Of a stretch of 64,000 bases of DNA, positions 43,956 to 57,300 are shown piece after piece. Source of the stretch: Desulforamulus reducens MI-1 (lineage in GTDB: Bacteria; Bacillota; Desulfotomaculia; Desulfotomaculales; Desulfotomaculaceae); assembly GCF_000016165.1 (NCBI RefSeq), contig NC_009253.1, positions 1,026,332 to 1,090,331 on the forward strand, in the 5' to 3' direction. A program made the translations under genes and the position numbers. Position 1 is the first letter of the stretch, and each line of letters starts with the position of its first letter. The notes below the pieces were generated by a model, which saw only the letters and a list, made by a program, of their open reading frames with translations, searched no databases and had not been told where the DNA came from.

Positions 43956-45482
43956 ATGGAATCAGCGATGCCAGCCAACAGCAAACTGATAAATCAAAAA
44001 ATAAAATTTGGCAAACTTTTAGGGTTAAAAGGTGCGGTTTCCTCTGAAGTATTATATGCCGCCAAAGGTAATGCAGAGTATCTTCACAATTTAATGATAT
44101 CCAAAAATAAGCCAGAATTCATGCACTATCTTTTGAAAAATCCCGTACAAACTAATATTAACCCGACTGAACAAGAGATTGTAAATTTTGTTGAGGAGTT
44201 AGAAAGGAAATTATTCCATCAGGAACAAAAGCAGTCTTATGAAAGGCGGTACGGTATTTTTTTTGAACTGGACCCCAAAAAAGATTCCAGAGCCGAACCC
44301 TGCAAGTCCTGGGCCCCAATAAAGACCCCTGACTTTCGGGAGGTATACCTTGACCATAATGCCACGACCCCCGTCCGTCCCGAAGTAGCAAGTGTATTGT
44401 TGAATTATTATTCCGGCAAGTACGGTTTCGGTAATCCAAGCAGCAACACAGTACAGGGTTCCTACGCAGCAGCCCTTGTCAGCGAGGCCAGGCAGCGGAT
44501 TGCCAATTGTCTCGCGGCATCTCCCAGGGAAATCATTTTTACTGGTTCAGGCAGCGAAGCCAACAACCTTGCTATAAAAGGGATTGCCTTTAAGGATTTA
44601 GATAAAAAAGGACATCTTATTACCAGTAAGGTGGAACATCCTTCTGTACTTAGAGTCATGGAATACTTAGAAACCATAGGGTTTTCGGTTACATATCTTG
44701 CTACAGATAAATACGGCCAGGTTTTGCCAAATTCAGTAAAACAGGCCATAAGAAAGGATACACTTCTTGTGTCCCTTATGGCAGCTAACAATGAGATCGG
44801 GACCATCAATCCCCTCAGAGAAATCGGGCAGATTTGTAGAGAACGTAACATTCTCTTTATGGTTGATGGCATTCAGGCCTTCGGCAAGATACCCCTTAAT
44901 CCCAAAGAAATGGGGATATCCCTACTGTCTTTTTCAGGACATAAAATTTACGCCCCCAAAGGTATTGGTGGCTTATATGTGGAAAAAGGTATTTCTCTTA
45001 TTCCGCAGGTGCACGGAGGTGGTCAGGAGTCAGGCATCCATTCGGGAACTGAAAACGTGGGTTCTATTCTTGCCCTTGGCAAAGCGGCAGAATTGGCCCA
45101 CGGGGAAATGGAAAAAGAGAGGGTGCGGTTTCTTGAACTGCGAAGCTTCTTTCTTGACGGTCTTAAGGAAATTGAACCGTGTTTCATTCTATACGGTTCT
45201 TTGGAAAACCGTATCCCCAACAATTTAAGCATTGGCTTCCCCGCTGTGGACAGCGGTGCTTTACTGCGCAGTCTCAATAGGATTGGTATCAGTGTTTCGG
45301 CAGGGTCAGCCTGCAGTTCAAAAAAGTTCAAGAATTCCTATGTATTGGAAGCGATAGGTGCAGATACAGAGAAGTATGCCACAATTCGTTTTGGCTTTGG
45401 ATTACAAACAAAAGAAGAAGATGTAGCGTATCTCCTCAAATACCTGAAACAGATTTTGAATTTGATAAAAGAAACCAAATAA
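43956..45482 (+). CDS. Cysteine desulfurase (NifS/IscS-like) with N-terminal extension
   Basis: 508 residues from ATG 43956 (AAGAAAGAGGG upstream; the frame opens earlier at 43785 without a good ribosome site). The PLP-dependent core starts near residue 130 with VYLDHNATTPVRPEV. The PLP lysine is in SFSGHKIYAPKGIGGLYV, and the sulfur-accepting cysteine is in GSACSSKKFKNS. The first 125 residues (KIKFGKLLGLKGAVSSEVLYAAKGNAEYLHNLMISKNKPEFMHYLLKNP) are a helical extension not found in housekeeping NifS/IscS. It is 220 bp after the Hint-domain gene and in the same direction, but no IscU or tRNA-thiolation gene is nearby. Its role in this locus is open. Confidence 0.85.
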   Translation: MESAMPANSKLINQKIKFGKLLGLKGAVSSEVLYAAKGNAEYLHNLMISKNKPEFMHYLLKNPVQTNINPTEQEIVNFVEELERKLFHQEQKQSYERRYGIFFELDPKKDSRAEPCKSWAPIKTPDFREVYLDHNATTPVRPEVASVLLNYYSGKYGFGNPSSNTVQGSYAAALVSEARQRIANCLAASPREIIFTGSGSEANNLAIKGIAFKDLDKKGHLITSKVEHPSVLRVMEYLETIGFSVTYLATDKYGQVLPNSVKQAIRKDTLLVSLMAANNEIGTINPLREIGQICRERNILFMVDGIQAFGKIPLNPKEMGISLLSFSGHKIYAPKGIGGLYVEKGISLIPQVHGGGQESGIHSGTENVGSILALGKAAELAHGEMEKERVRFLELRSFFLDGLKEIEPCFILYGSLENRIPNNLSIGFPAVDSGALLRSLNRIGISVSAGSACSSKKFKNSYVLEAIGADTEKYATIRFGFGLQTKEEDVAYLLKYLKQILNLIKETK

Positions 45483-45834
45483 CTGCCTGCTGACAGTATT
45501 AAAGCTATTATTGCCCAACGGTGTTTTAATGTGAGAACTGCGGGGAATGTCAATTAAAAGCCTAACATTTAAACCCCAAAGGACCAAAATTTTGGAGGAG
45601 TATTTAATTACGTCTAAAACCAGCCAATTTAAGTTGATACAAAAAGGTAAACAGTGAGTGTTGCTAGCTACTAAAACGTAGTTTTGCGACACTTACTTCT
45701 TATAAAAGGTATTTTCTAATCATAATATGTCGATAAAAAATATACCCAAAATTGTAGGTGTTTGTTATAAAAGAAAGAATGGTAATGTTATAAAGCAACT
45801 GGACAGAATTTTCTGGTATTGAAAGGATAGGTTT
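45483..45834 (+). promoter_or_regulatory. 352-bp gap upstream of cas3
   Basis: A+T-rich, with no ORF I can support. It holds a hairpin AGTGTTGC/GCGACACT (about 45656-45692) with an inner AAAC/GTTT stem. Promoter-like TTGTAG and TTATAA motifs at about 45750-45812 are not convincing enough to place a cas promoter. The ribosome site GAAAGGA precedes cas3. Confidence 0.4.
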
Positions 45835-48030
45835 ATGAATTATTACGCTCACTCAGATAAAGAAAAGGATAAGAACCAGTGGCATTTACTTAGGGATCAT
45901 TTGCAAGGAACAGGTGTAACTGCCAGCACCTTTGCCAAATCATTCGGTGGAGAAACAATTGCCCATGTTGCTGGTCTTCTGCATGATCTGGGAAAGTATT
46001 CGCCTGAGTTTCAGAAGCGTCTGGAAGGCCATAGCATTAAGGTTGATCATTCTACGGCAGGTGCAATTGAGGGGGGAAAACGGTATGGTCTGATAGGTAA
46101 AATTTTGGCCTATATTATAGCGGGACATCATAGTGGTCTACCTGACTGGGGCAGTGTAGCAGACGAAACCTCCTTAGAAGCCAGACTAAAAAAGAAATTA
46201 TATGATTACATGAGTTTTTCTAAAGAAATAAATTTACCTGTAGAAAAGGATATTACAATGCCCGCCATAAGGCCAATAGTAGGTGCAGGTTTTAGTGTTC
46301 AGTTTCTTACAAGACTATTGTATGCGTGCTTGGTTGATGCAGATTTCCTTGATACAGAAAGGGCCTTGAATCCAGAGAAGGCTGCTGCCCGTGTTAAAAA
46401 GTATTCGCTCAAAAAACTATCGAATAATCTGGAACAGTATCTCAATAATCTGTGTACGAAAGCTTCAGATACTGCAATTAACAGGAAACGGTATAAAATT
46501 CTTGCCAACTGCAGGGAGAAAGCAGAATGCGAACCGGGTTTGTTTACACTTACAGTCCCCACAGGTGGTGGAAAGACACTGTCTTCCTTGAGTTTTGCCC
46601 TAAGACATGCCATAAGATATGAAAAGGAAAGAATATTTTACGTGATACCCTTTACCAGCATTATCGAGCAAAATGCTATGGTTTTTAAAAGGGTGATCGG
46701 CGAGGAAAATGTGCTTGAACACCACAGTAATTTTGCATATCCGCAAGAAGACCAGTGGGAGATGGAAAATGATTTAGCGGACAAACTAGCACAACAAAAA
46801 CTAGCCACCGAAAACTGGGATATGCCTGTTATCGCCACAACCAATGTGCAATTTTTTGAATCTCTTTTTGCAGCTAAGAGTTCAAGATGTCGTAAAATAC
46901 ATAATTTAGCTAACAGCGTAATTATCATTGATGAGGCACAAATGATACCAACGGGCTTCCTAAAACCATGCCTAAATGCGGTGGTAGAACTGGTTGCTAA
47001 TTATCATGCAACAATAGTTTTGTGTACCGCAACACAGCCAGCTATTAACAAATTTCTTCCTAAAGAGATAGTTCCAGTTGAAATAATCGATAACCCGGAA
47101 GAGTTATACAAAGCTTTTAAAAGAGTGCAGGTGCATAACATAGGAACAGTATCCGATGTAGAATTAGTTGAAAAGTTGGTCAGCCAAGACCAAGTATTAT
47201 GCATAGTGAATTCAAAAAAACATGCCCGTATCTTGTATGAAGGGATTCGTGGCGATGGCACCTTTCATCTGAGCACAAGGATGTGTCCGGTTCACCGAAC
47301 AAAAGTGTTGGAAATGGTGAAGGAAAGACTTAAAGAAGGACAAGTGTGTCGCGTTATCTCAACGCAATTGATTGAGGCAGGGGTAGATATTGACTTTCCT
47401 GTAGTTTATCGGAGTATGGCAGGGATCGACTCAATTGCCCAGTCAGCAGGACGCTGCAACAGAGAGGGATTGCGCGAGATGGGACAAGTATATGTGTTTT
47501 GGCCTGAGAAGCACGGTATGCCAAGGGGGTGGCTGAACCGAACAGCTTCCTTGGGTAGTATGGTTTTTAAAAGGTATGAAGATCCCCTGGGTTTGGAAGG
47601 GGTAAAAGCGTATTTCACTTCTTTATATGATGTTGATGCTGCTGAATTGGATAAGAAATGTATTATGGAGGACATCCGGGAGCAAGAGAGGCAGTTGAGG
47701 TTTCCTTTCAGGACCATTGCAGAGAAATTTAAACTAATGAATGACAACACCAGTACAATTGTGATTCCTTGGGATAAATATTGCCAGAAAACTCTGGCAG
47801 AAGCAGAAAGTAATCTCTTTTCCGGTTCATACGCCAGGAAATTACAGAGGTATGGGGTTGCGGTATATGAGAAGGAATTCAGGGAACTCCTTGAATTTGG
47901 CGCTTTGGAAGTAGTGGGTGGGAGGTTTTACGTACTAAAAGAGGATATGTTTGACGCTTATTACAGCCAGGAAACAGGGCTTAAGCCCTTCACAGAAAGC
48001 ATGTTTCTGAATGATACACTAATTATTTAA
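45835..48030 (+). CDS. cas3: CRISPR-associated helicase-nuclease Cas3 (type I-C)
   Basis: 731 residues. The N-terminal HD nuclease shows HVAGLLHDLGKYSPEFQKRL and the later HHSGLPDWG. The helicase has Walker A TVPTGGGKTLSSL near residue 240, the DEAQ box IIIDEAQM near 365 and motif VI QSAGRCNREG near 545. Cas3 is recruited after Cascade binds a target and degrades the displaced strand. It is the first gene of an unbroken type I-C operon. All key motifs look intact. Confidence 0.96.
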   Translation: MNYYAHSDKEKDKNQWHLLRDHLQGTGVTASTFAKSFGGETIAHVAGLLHDLGKYSPEFQKRLEGHSIKVDHSTAGAIEGGKRYGLIGKILAYIIAGHHSGLPDWGSVADETSLEARLKKKLYDYMSFSKEINLPVEKDITMPAIRPIVGAGFSVQFLTRLLYACLVDADFLDTERALNPEKAAARVKKYSLKKLSNNLEQYLNNLCTKASDTAINRKRYKILANCREKAECEPGLFTLTVPTGGGKTLSSLSFALRHAIRYEKERIFYVIPFTSIIEQNAMVFKRVIGEENVLEHHSNFAYPQEDQWEMENDLADKLAQQKLATENWDMPVIATTNVQFFESLFAAKSSRCRKIHNLANSVIIIDEAQMIPTGFLKPCLNAVVELVANYHATIVLCTATQPAINKFLPKEIVPVEIIDNPEELYKAFKRVQVHNIGTVSDVELVEKLVSQDQVLCIVNSKKHARILYEGIRGDGTFHLSTRMCPVHRTKVLEMVKERLKEGQVCRVISTQLIEAGVDIDFPVVYRSMAGIDSIAQSAGRCNREGLREMGQVYVFWPEKHGMPRGWLNRTASLGSMVFKRYEDPLGLEGVKAYFTSLYDVDAAELDKKCIMEDIREQERQLRFPFRTIAEKFKLMNDNTSTIVIPWDKYCQKTLAEAESNLFSGSYARKLQRYGVAVYEKEFRELLEFGALEVVGGRFYVLKEDMFDAYYSQETGLKPFTESMFLNDTLII

Positions 48031-48047
48031 GGAAAGGGGGAATTGCC

Positions 48048-48713
48048 ATGGGTTATGGTATCCGGCTTTTGGTTTGGGGAGAATTTGCATGCTTCACAAG
48101 GCCGGAAATGAAGGTGGAAAGAGTCAGTTATGATGTCATGACTCCTTCTGCCGCCAGAGGCATATTGGAGTCCATTCACTGGAAACCATCCATAGTCTGG
48201 AAGATAGACAAAATCCATGTACTAAACGAAATTAGGTTTGACAATGTTCGGCGCAATGAGGTGGGCAGTAAAATCCCGACCGGCAATGTTCGGAAAGCCA
48301 TGAAGGGGGAGCCTACCCTACTGTGCCAGTATGCCTCAGAAGACCGCCAACAGAGGGCCACCCTTCTTTTACGTAATGTGGCATACGTAATTGTAGCCCA
48401 TTTTGAAATGACTAGTAAAGCGGGACCCCAGGATTCACCGGAGAAGCACTATGCTATCTTTTCACGGAGGGCCAGGCAGGGGCAGTGCTTCCAGCAGCCC
48501 TACTTTGGCTGCAGGGAATTTCCAGCTAAGTTTCGTCTTATAGAAGAGGATGAACCAACCCCTCATTCCCTACATAAGGGAGATAAGGATCTGGGATGGA
48601 TGCTGCTGGATATAGATCATGAGGATGGAATGAACCCACGGTTCTTTAGGGCTACCATGAAAGACGGGCTAATTGAAGTACCTCCGATGGAAAGGGGGTT
48701 GACCGTCCTGTGA
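48048..48713 (+). CDS. cas5c: Cas5c (Cas5d), repeat-processing Cascade subunit
   Basis: 221 residues. The opening GYGIRLLVWGEFACFTRPEMKVERVSYDVMTPSAARGILESIHWKP is the type I-C Cas5 signature. In subtype I-C there is no Cas6, and Cas5c cuts the pre-crRNA. It starts 17 bp after cas3 with a strong AAGGGGG and its stop overlaps the cas8c start by four bases. Confidence 0.95.
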   Translation: MGYGIRLLVWGEFACFTRPEMKVERVSYDVMTPSAARGILESIHWKPSIVWKIDKIHVLNEIRFDNVRRNEVGSKIPTGNVRKAMKGEPTLLCQYASEDRQQRATLLLRNVAYVIVAHFEMTSKAGPQDSPEKHYAIFSRRARQGQCFQQPYFGCREFPAKFRLIEEDEPTPHSLHKGDKDLGWMLLDIDHEDGMNPRFFRATMKDGLIEVPPMERGLTVL

Positions 48714-50533
48714 TTATCAATGCCCTATATCAATACTATGGAACGCTACTAAATGATCAGGATTCCGGGGTAAGCAGGCCCGGGTTTAGTAAAGCAAAGG
48801 TGGGCTACTGCTTGGTACTTTCCAGAGAAGGGCAATTGCTGGATATTATTGACCTGCGGGTGGAAAGAAACAAGAAGTTAGTATCAAGAGAAATGGATGT
48901 ACCGGAGCAGGTAAAAAGAGCATCCGGTGTAGCGGCAAACTTTCTGTGTGATAACTGCACTTATATTTTAGGATTGGGCCAGAAGAACAAGCAAGAAAAG
49001 AGAGATAGAATCAAGAAATGTTTTGAGGCTTTCGTCCAGAGGCAAGAGGAAATACTGCAAGGTGTAGAGGATGAAGGAGCCGTAGCACTATTAAAATTTT
49101 TGCGGGGTTGGGACATAGCCTCTGCGGTAGAGCACCCTGCGATTATTAGACAGCTTGATGGGTTAGTCGAGGGTAGTAACCTTGTGTTTAAGCTGGAAGG
49201 GAACGAAGGCTATATCCATGAACGGAAGACAATCAGGGAGGCGTGGAATAGACATAGGAATGCCCAGGTATCAGATATTAGAATGCAGTGTTTGGTTACA
49301 GGAGAAAAAACGGGAATTGCCCGGTTGCATCCGAGCATTAAAGGAGTGACAGGGGCACAACCCAGCGGGGCATCTTTAATATCCTTTAACCTTAACTCTT
49401 TTACGTCTTACAGAAAAACCCAGAGCTTCAATGCGCCGGTGGGAGAGGAAGCGGTCTTTGGCTACACAACTGCTTTGAATTACCTGCTGGGGAGTGAGAA
49501 ACACCGGATTAGAATCGGCGACACTACTACCGTATTTTGGGCAGAAAAATCTACCAACGGACTTGAGGAAGATTTGTTAGGTTTACTTTTTTTCCCGGTT
49601 GCTGAGGAAAACGGTAAAAGTGATAAAAAAGACGACCATTCCTTGCGTCAAGCTACAAGGGACCCCCAAACAGTGAAACTACTACATGATATTTTTCGCA
49701 GGGTGAAAGAAGGCAAAGCTGTTAGCCAGGAGCTTACAGGGATAAATTTAAACACAAACTTCTACATCTTGGGTTTGGCCCCCAATGCTAGCCGCTTGGC
49801 GGTAAGATTTTGGCATGTTGATACTTATGGAAAGCTTATTGCAAAGATAGCGCAACACTACCGTGATATGGCAATGGTCAAAAACTTTGAAAAAAACCCG
49901 TACTTCATTCCATTAGGGATGATTTTAAAAGAAACAGCACCACTTAAAGATAGTAAAAGGATTGCACCCTTACTGGGTGGTGTTTTGATGCGGGCCATTC
50001 TCTCAGGCACACCCTATCCTATGTCTTTATATAGCTCAATGATATCCCGAATCAGGGCGGATCAGGAAGTTAATTATGTGCGGGCAGCTGTAATAAAAGC
50101 TTGCTTGGTTAGACACGAACGTTTTTATAACAAAGGAAACGAGGTGGAATTGACAGTGGCATTAAATGAGCAAAACAGCAACAAGGGTTATTTATTAGGA
50201 CGTTTATTCTCCTTGCTGGAAAAAGCGCAGGAGGATGCTAACCCGGGCATAAATTCATCTATCAGGGACAGATATTTTGGGTCTGCTTCTGCTACGCCCG
50301 GATCGGTTTTTCCAATCCTGTTAAGACTTGCCCAGCACCACATTACAAAAGCGGAATACGGAAGGCATACTGATAAGAGGATAGAAGACGTAATCTCCAG
50401 TATTGATGGCTTCCCGGCCTATCTAACCCTTGAGGAGCAGGGACAATTTGTCCTTGGGTATTATCAGCAGCGCCAAGCGTTGTATACAAAAACTGAGAAA
50501 AAAGGAGAGCTAAACAATGTTCGAACCAATTAA
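48710..50533 (+). CDS. cas8c: Cas8c (Csd1), large Cascade subunit
   Basis: 607 residues from GTG 48710, overlapping the cas5c stop. Csd1-type features are ALYQYYGTL near the start, CLVTGEKTGIARLHPSIKGVTGAQPSGASLISFN near residue 200, SFTSYRKTQSFNAPVGEEAVFGYTTALNYLL near 225, and the C-terminal VFPILLRLAQHHITKAEYG. It recognises the PAM in type I-C. The length is normal for the family and the 3' end overlaps cas7. Confidence 0.95.
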   Translation: MIINALYQYYGTLLNDQDSGVSRPGFSKAKVGYCLVLSREGQLLDIIDLRVERNKKLVSREMDVPEQVKRASGVAANFLCDNCTYILGLGQKNKQEKRDRIKKCFEAFVQRQEEILQGVEDEGAVALLKFLRGWDIASAVEHPAIIRQLDGLVEGSNLVFKLEGNEGYIHERKTIREAWNRHRNAQVSDIRMQCLVTGEKTGIARLHPSIKGVTGAQPSGASLISFNLNSFTSYRKTQSFNAPVGEEAVFGYTTALNYLLGSEKHRIRIGDTTTVFWAEKSTNGLEEDLLGLLFFPVAEENGKSDKKDDHSLRQATRDPQTVKLLHDIFRRVKEGKAVSQELTGINLNTNFYILGLAPNASRLAVRFWHVDTYGKLIAKIAQHYRDMAMVKNFEKNPYFIPLGMILKETAPLKDSKRIAPLLGGVLMRAILSGTPYPMSLYSSMISRIRADQEVNYVRAAVIKACLVRHERFYNKGNEVELTVALNEQNSNKGYLLGRLFSLLEKAQEDANPGINSSIRDRYFGSASATPGSVFPILLRLAQHHITKAEYGRHTDKRIEDVISSIDGFPAYLTLEEQGQFVLGYYQQRQALYTKTEKKGELNNVRTN

Positions 50534-51383
50534 GAACAGGTATGAGTTTGTATTGTTCTTTGACGTAGAGAATGGAAATCCTAATGGTGATCCTGATGCT
50601 GGCAATATGCCTCGTATTGATGCTGAAACTGGATTAGGACTGGTTACTGATGTTTGTCTTAAAAGAAAAATTAGAAACTATGTAGATATAGTAAAAAACG
50701 GTATTGAAGGGTTTGATATCTACGTGCGTGAAGGGTCAATATTAAATAACCAGCACATGAAGGCATATAGTGCCCTCGACATTAAGCCGGAATCAAAGAA
50801 ACTGCCCAAGAATGAAGAGGATGCCAGAAGGGTTAAAGCCTTCATGTGTAAGCACTTTTACGATATCCGTACCTTTGGAGCAGTTATGACTACAGAGGTT
50901 AATTGTGGACAGGTGCGTGGCCCAGTACAAATTAACTTTGCTCGCAGCATTGACCCAATTGTTCAACAAGAGGTTACCATTACAAGAATGGCGGTGACAT
51001 CTGTAAAAGATGCTGAGAAGAAAGATAGGGAAATGGGACGCAAACATATTGTTCCCTATGCATTGTACAGGGCGGAAGGCTATGTTTCTGCCCATTTAGC
51101 TGAAAAGTCAGGATTTACTAAGGAAGATCTAGAGTTGCTTTGGCAATCATTGACAAATATGTTTGATCATGATCGGTCGGCAGCCAGAGGTAAGATGGCT
51201 ACCAGAAAACTAATTATTTTTGAACATGAGACGGCACTAGGAAATGCCTCTGCACATAGTCTGTTTGATATGGTTGAGGTTTCAAGAAAGGATCTAATCC
51301 GTCCACCCAGAGCCTATAGCGATTATAAAGTAACGGTTAATATGGCAGCATTACCCGCAGGGATTAAATTAATGGAAAAGTAA
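50517..51383 (+). CDS. cas7c: Cas7c (Csd2), crRNA-backbone subunit
   Basis: 288 residues, starting inside the end of cas8c after AAAGGAG. The typical opening FVLFFDVENGNPNGDPDAGNMPRIDAETGLGLVTDVCLKRKIRNYV and RTFGAVMTTEVNCGQVRGPVQINFARSIDPI identify it. Several copies coat the crRNA spacer in Cascade. Confidence 0.96.
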   Translation: MFEPIKNRYEFVLFFDVENGNPNGDPDAGNMPRIDAETGLGLVTDVCLKRKIRNYVDIVKNGIEGFDIYVREGSILNNQHMKAYSALDIKPESKKLPKNEEDARRVKAFMCKHFYDIRTFGAVMTTEVNCGQVRGPVQINFARSIDPIVQQEVTITRMAVTSVKDAEKKDREMGRKHIVPYALYRAEGYVSAHLAEKSGFTKEDLELLWQSLTNMFDHDRSAARGKMATRKLIIFEHETALGNASAHSLFDMVEVSRKDLIRPPRAYSDYKVTVNMAALPAGIKLMEK

Positions 51384-51384
51384 C

Positions 51385-52044
51385 ATGGAAAAACTTTATG
51401 AAGAAGATGATCTATTAGCATTGTCTGGAATTCAGCATTTTGCCTTTTGTGAAAGACAGTGGGGGCTTATTCATGTAGAAAGTCAGTGGGTTGAGAATGT
51501 AAAAACAGTTGAAGGGAAAAATATGCATAAAAGAGTTGATGACCCCTATTTTACGGAAACGCGTGGTGACGTAAAGATTGTGAGGTCAGTTCCTCTTATG
51601 TCCAAAACCCTTGGTCTGTATGGTGTGGCAGATGTAATTGAAATTCAGCAACATGATGACAACTTCGGTATCGTAAATTACAGCATTGTTGAATATAAAC
51701 GAGGAAAGCCCAAAGCAGATGACAGGGACCAGGTTCAATTGTGTGCTCAGGCCCTTTGCCTTGAAGAAATGCTCGCCATTACTATTAATTATGGATACCT
51801 TTTCTATGGTGAGACGAAACACAGATACAGAGTTGAGTTTAATAATTGTTTAAGGACTAGAGTTCAAGAACTTGCGCAAAGAATGCATCTACTGTTTGAA
51901 AAAGGGCAAACTCCACCAGCAGTATATAATAAGAAATGTAAAAATTGTTCCTTGTTTGACATATGTGTTCCAGAACTCTCCAAGGTAAACAAAAGAACAC
52001 AAAAATATCTAAGCCGAGTGTTTGATGATATGAGGATTGAATAG
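51385..52044 (+). CDS. cas4: Cas4 nuclease of spacer adaptation
   Basis: 219 residues. The RecB-like core has GIQHFAFCERQWGLIHVE with the first cluster cysteine, the acidic VEYKRGKPKADDRDQVQLCAQALCLEE motif, and the last cysteines in CKNCSLFDICVP. Cas4 trims pre-spacers and selects those with a proper PAM. It begins one base after the cas7 stop. Confidence 0.95.
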   Translation: MEKLYEEDDLLALSGIQHFAFCERQWGLIHVESQWVENVKTVEGKNMHKRVDDPYFTETRGDVKIVRSVPLMSKTLGLYGVADVIEIQQHDDNFGIVNYSIVEYKRGKPKADDRDQVQLCAQALCLEEMLAITINYGYLFYGETKHRYRVEFNNCLRTRVQELAQRMHLLFEKGQTPPAVYNKKCKNCSLFDICVPELSKVNKRTQKYLSRVFDDMRIE

Positions 52045-52060
52045 TCGGGGGAGCACAGAC

Positions 52061-53092
52061 ATGAGAAAAATGTTGAATGTTCTTTATATAACAAATCCTG
52101 AGGCTTATTTGGCAAAAGATGGGGAAAACCTTGTGGTAAGAGTTCAGGATGAAGAAATTTTCAGAACTCCTATTCACTATCTGGAGGGTATAGTTACCTT
52201 TGGTTATATGGGTGCAAGCCCCGCTTTACTGGGAATGTGTGTTGAGAAAGGGGTTACGGTATCTTTTTTAACTGCCCATGGTAAGCATCAGGCTACAGTA
52301 CATGGAACTCCCAAGGGCAATGTGCTATTGAGAAGAAAACAGTACCGTCTGGCTGATTCTGAAAGTGAATCTGCAAAGCTGGCTTCAATGTTTATTATCG
52401 GGAAAATTGCTAACTGCAGGACGGTACTCCGCCGTTTTATGAGTGATTACGGAGATAAGGTTCAAATTGAAGAAGTTGATCGTGTCTCTAAAATAATGGC
52501 TCGTAATGTATTGAGGCTAGGCAAAGAACTATTGCTTGATGAAGTGAGAGGAATTGAAGGCGAATCAGCACAAATGTATTTTTCTGTATTTGACCAACTA
52601 ATTATATGTCATAAGGACCACTTTTTTATGAAAGGAAGAAATCGCAGACCGCCATTGGACAACATGAACGCATTGTTGTCATTCCTATATAGTCTACTTT
52701 TGCATGAGACCCGATCCGCTCTAGAAACTGTTGGATTAGATCCATATGTTGGTTTTTTACACCGTGACCGACCGGGTAGGACCGGGTTGGCCCTAGACCT
52801 TATGGAAGAATTTCGGCCGTACTTGGTAGACAGATTAGCATTAAGTTTAATTAATAGACGGCAAGTCACAGGAGATGGATTTTTGAAAAAGGAATCGGGT
52901 GGAGTTATTATGAAGGAGAATGTTCGAAAAATCGTGATAGAAGCCTGGCAAAAAAGAAAGAGAGAAGAAATAACCCATCCATTTCTGGAAAAAAAGATAT
53001 ATGTTGGTTTATTGCCCTATGCGCAAGCCCTATTGTTAGCTAGACATTTAAGGGGAGACTTAGATCGATATCCTCCGTTTGTATGGAAGTAA
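52061..53092 (+). CDS. cas1: Cas1 integrase (type I-C)
   Basis: 343 residues from ATG 52061, which follows GGGGGAGC; the frame can be opened at 52037. The conserved core contains GESAQMYFSVFDQLI, NALLSFLYSLLLHETRSALETVGLDPYVGFLHRDRPGRTGLALDLMEEFRPYLVDRL and the metal-ligand residues E, H and D/E in these stretches. It inserts new spacers with Cas2. Intact by motif. Confidence 0.96.
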   Translation: MRKMLNVLYITNPEAYLAKDGENLVVRVQDEEIFRTPIHYLEGIVTFGYMGASPALLGMCVEKGVTVSFLTAHGKHQATVHGTPKGNVLLRRKQYRLADSESESAKLASMFIIGKIANCRTVLRRFMSDYGDKVQIEEVDRVSKIMARNVLRLGKELLLDEVRGIEGESAQMYFSVFDQLIICHKDHFFMKGRNRRPPLDNMNALLSFLYSLLLHETRSALETVGLDPYVGFLHRDRPGRTGLALDLMEEFRPYLVDRLALSLINRRQVTGDGFLKKESGGVIMKENVRKIVIEAWQKRKREEITHPFLEKKIYVGLLPYAQALLLARHLRGDLDRYPPFVWK

Positions 53093-53112
53093 GAAGGAGA
53101 CTTACAAATATT

Positions 53113-53403
53113 ATGATGATGTTGATTACTTATGATGTAAATACTACAACCGATGCAGGTAAAAAAAGGCTGCGTCGAGTTGCCAAACAGTGTATTAATT
53201 ATGGCCAACGAGTGCAAAACTCTGTATTTGAGTGCTTATTAGATCCAGCGCAGTTTGCAGAATTGAAAAATACTCTTGAAGAAATAATTGATAAGGAAAA
53301 AGATAGTCTTAGGTACTATTATCTTGGTAGTAACTGGAAAAAAAGGATTAAACACGTTGGTGCTAAAGAGATTTTTGACCCTGAAGGGACTATGATAATC
53401 TAA
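53113..53403 (+). CDS. cas2: Cas2
   Basis: 96 residues from ATG 53113 (AAGGAG upstream; the frame opens at 53083 inside cas1). MMMLITYDVNTTTDAGKKRLRRVAKQCINYGQRVQNSVFECLLDPAQF is a typical type I-C Cas2. It is the last gene of the operon, 170 bp before the array. Confidence 0.95.
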   Translation: MMMLITYDVNTTTDAGKKRLRRVAKQCINYGQRVQNSVFECLLDPAQFAELKNTLEEIIDKEKDSLRYYYLGSNWKKRIKHVGAKEIFDPEGTMII

Positions 53404-53572
53404 AGTGCGAATTCTAAGTAAACATGAAAAACTAGGTGTATCGCAAGTCCTAGTTTATAAGGGATTGTACACAAAACTGCCGTAAGATTAAGGGTAAAAA
53501 AAACAAGATAAATGTAGGTTCGCGAAAACAGGTATTTTAACCCTTAATAAATAAGGTTTTACGGCGAATGCT
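53404..53572 (+). promoter_or_regulatory. CRISPR leader
   Basis: 169 bp of A+T-rich sequence between cas2 and the first repeat, with no ORF. Such leaders hold the array promoter and the integration signal. Candidate promoter elements are not clear enough to place. The leader side of the array is therefore the left side, and spacers on the left are youngest. Confidence 0.8.
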
Positions 53573-57105
<3,533 letters not shown>

Positions 57106-57300
57106 TGTCAATTCTCAAATTAAATCATCCAGGATTCTTAAATTAAAAACTCTCTGTTTTATATAGTCCTATCAAAAATTATTAAATTGTAATGGCAATA
57201 ATTAGTCTGTTTATCAAATTAAAATAGATTCGTTCCTCTAGGAATATAAAAAACGCCGGGATGATAAAACCACCACAGCGTCTCCAAAGATTGAGTCTGT

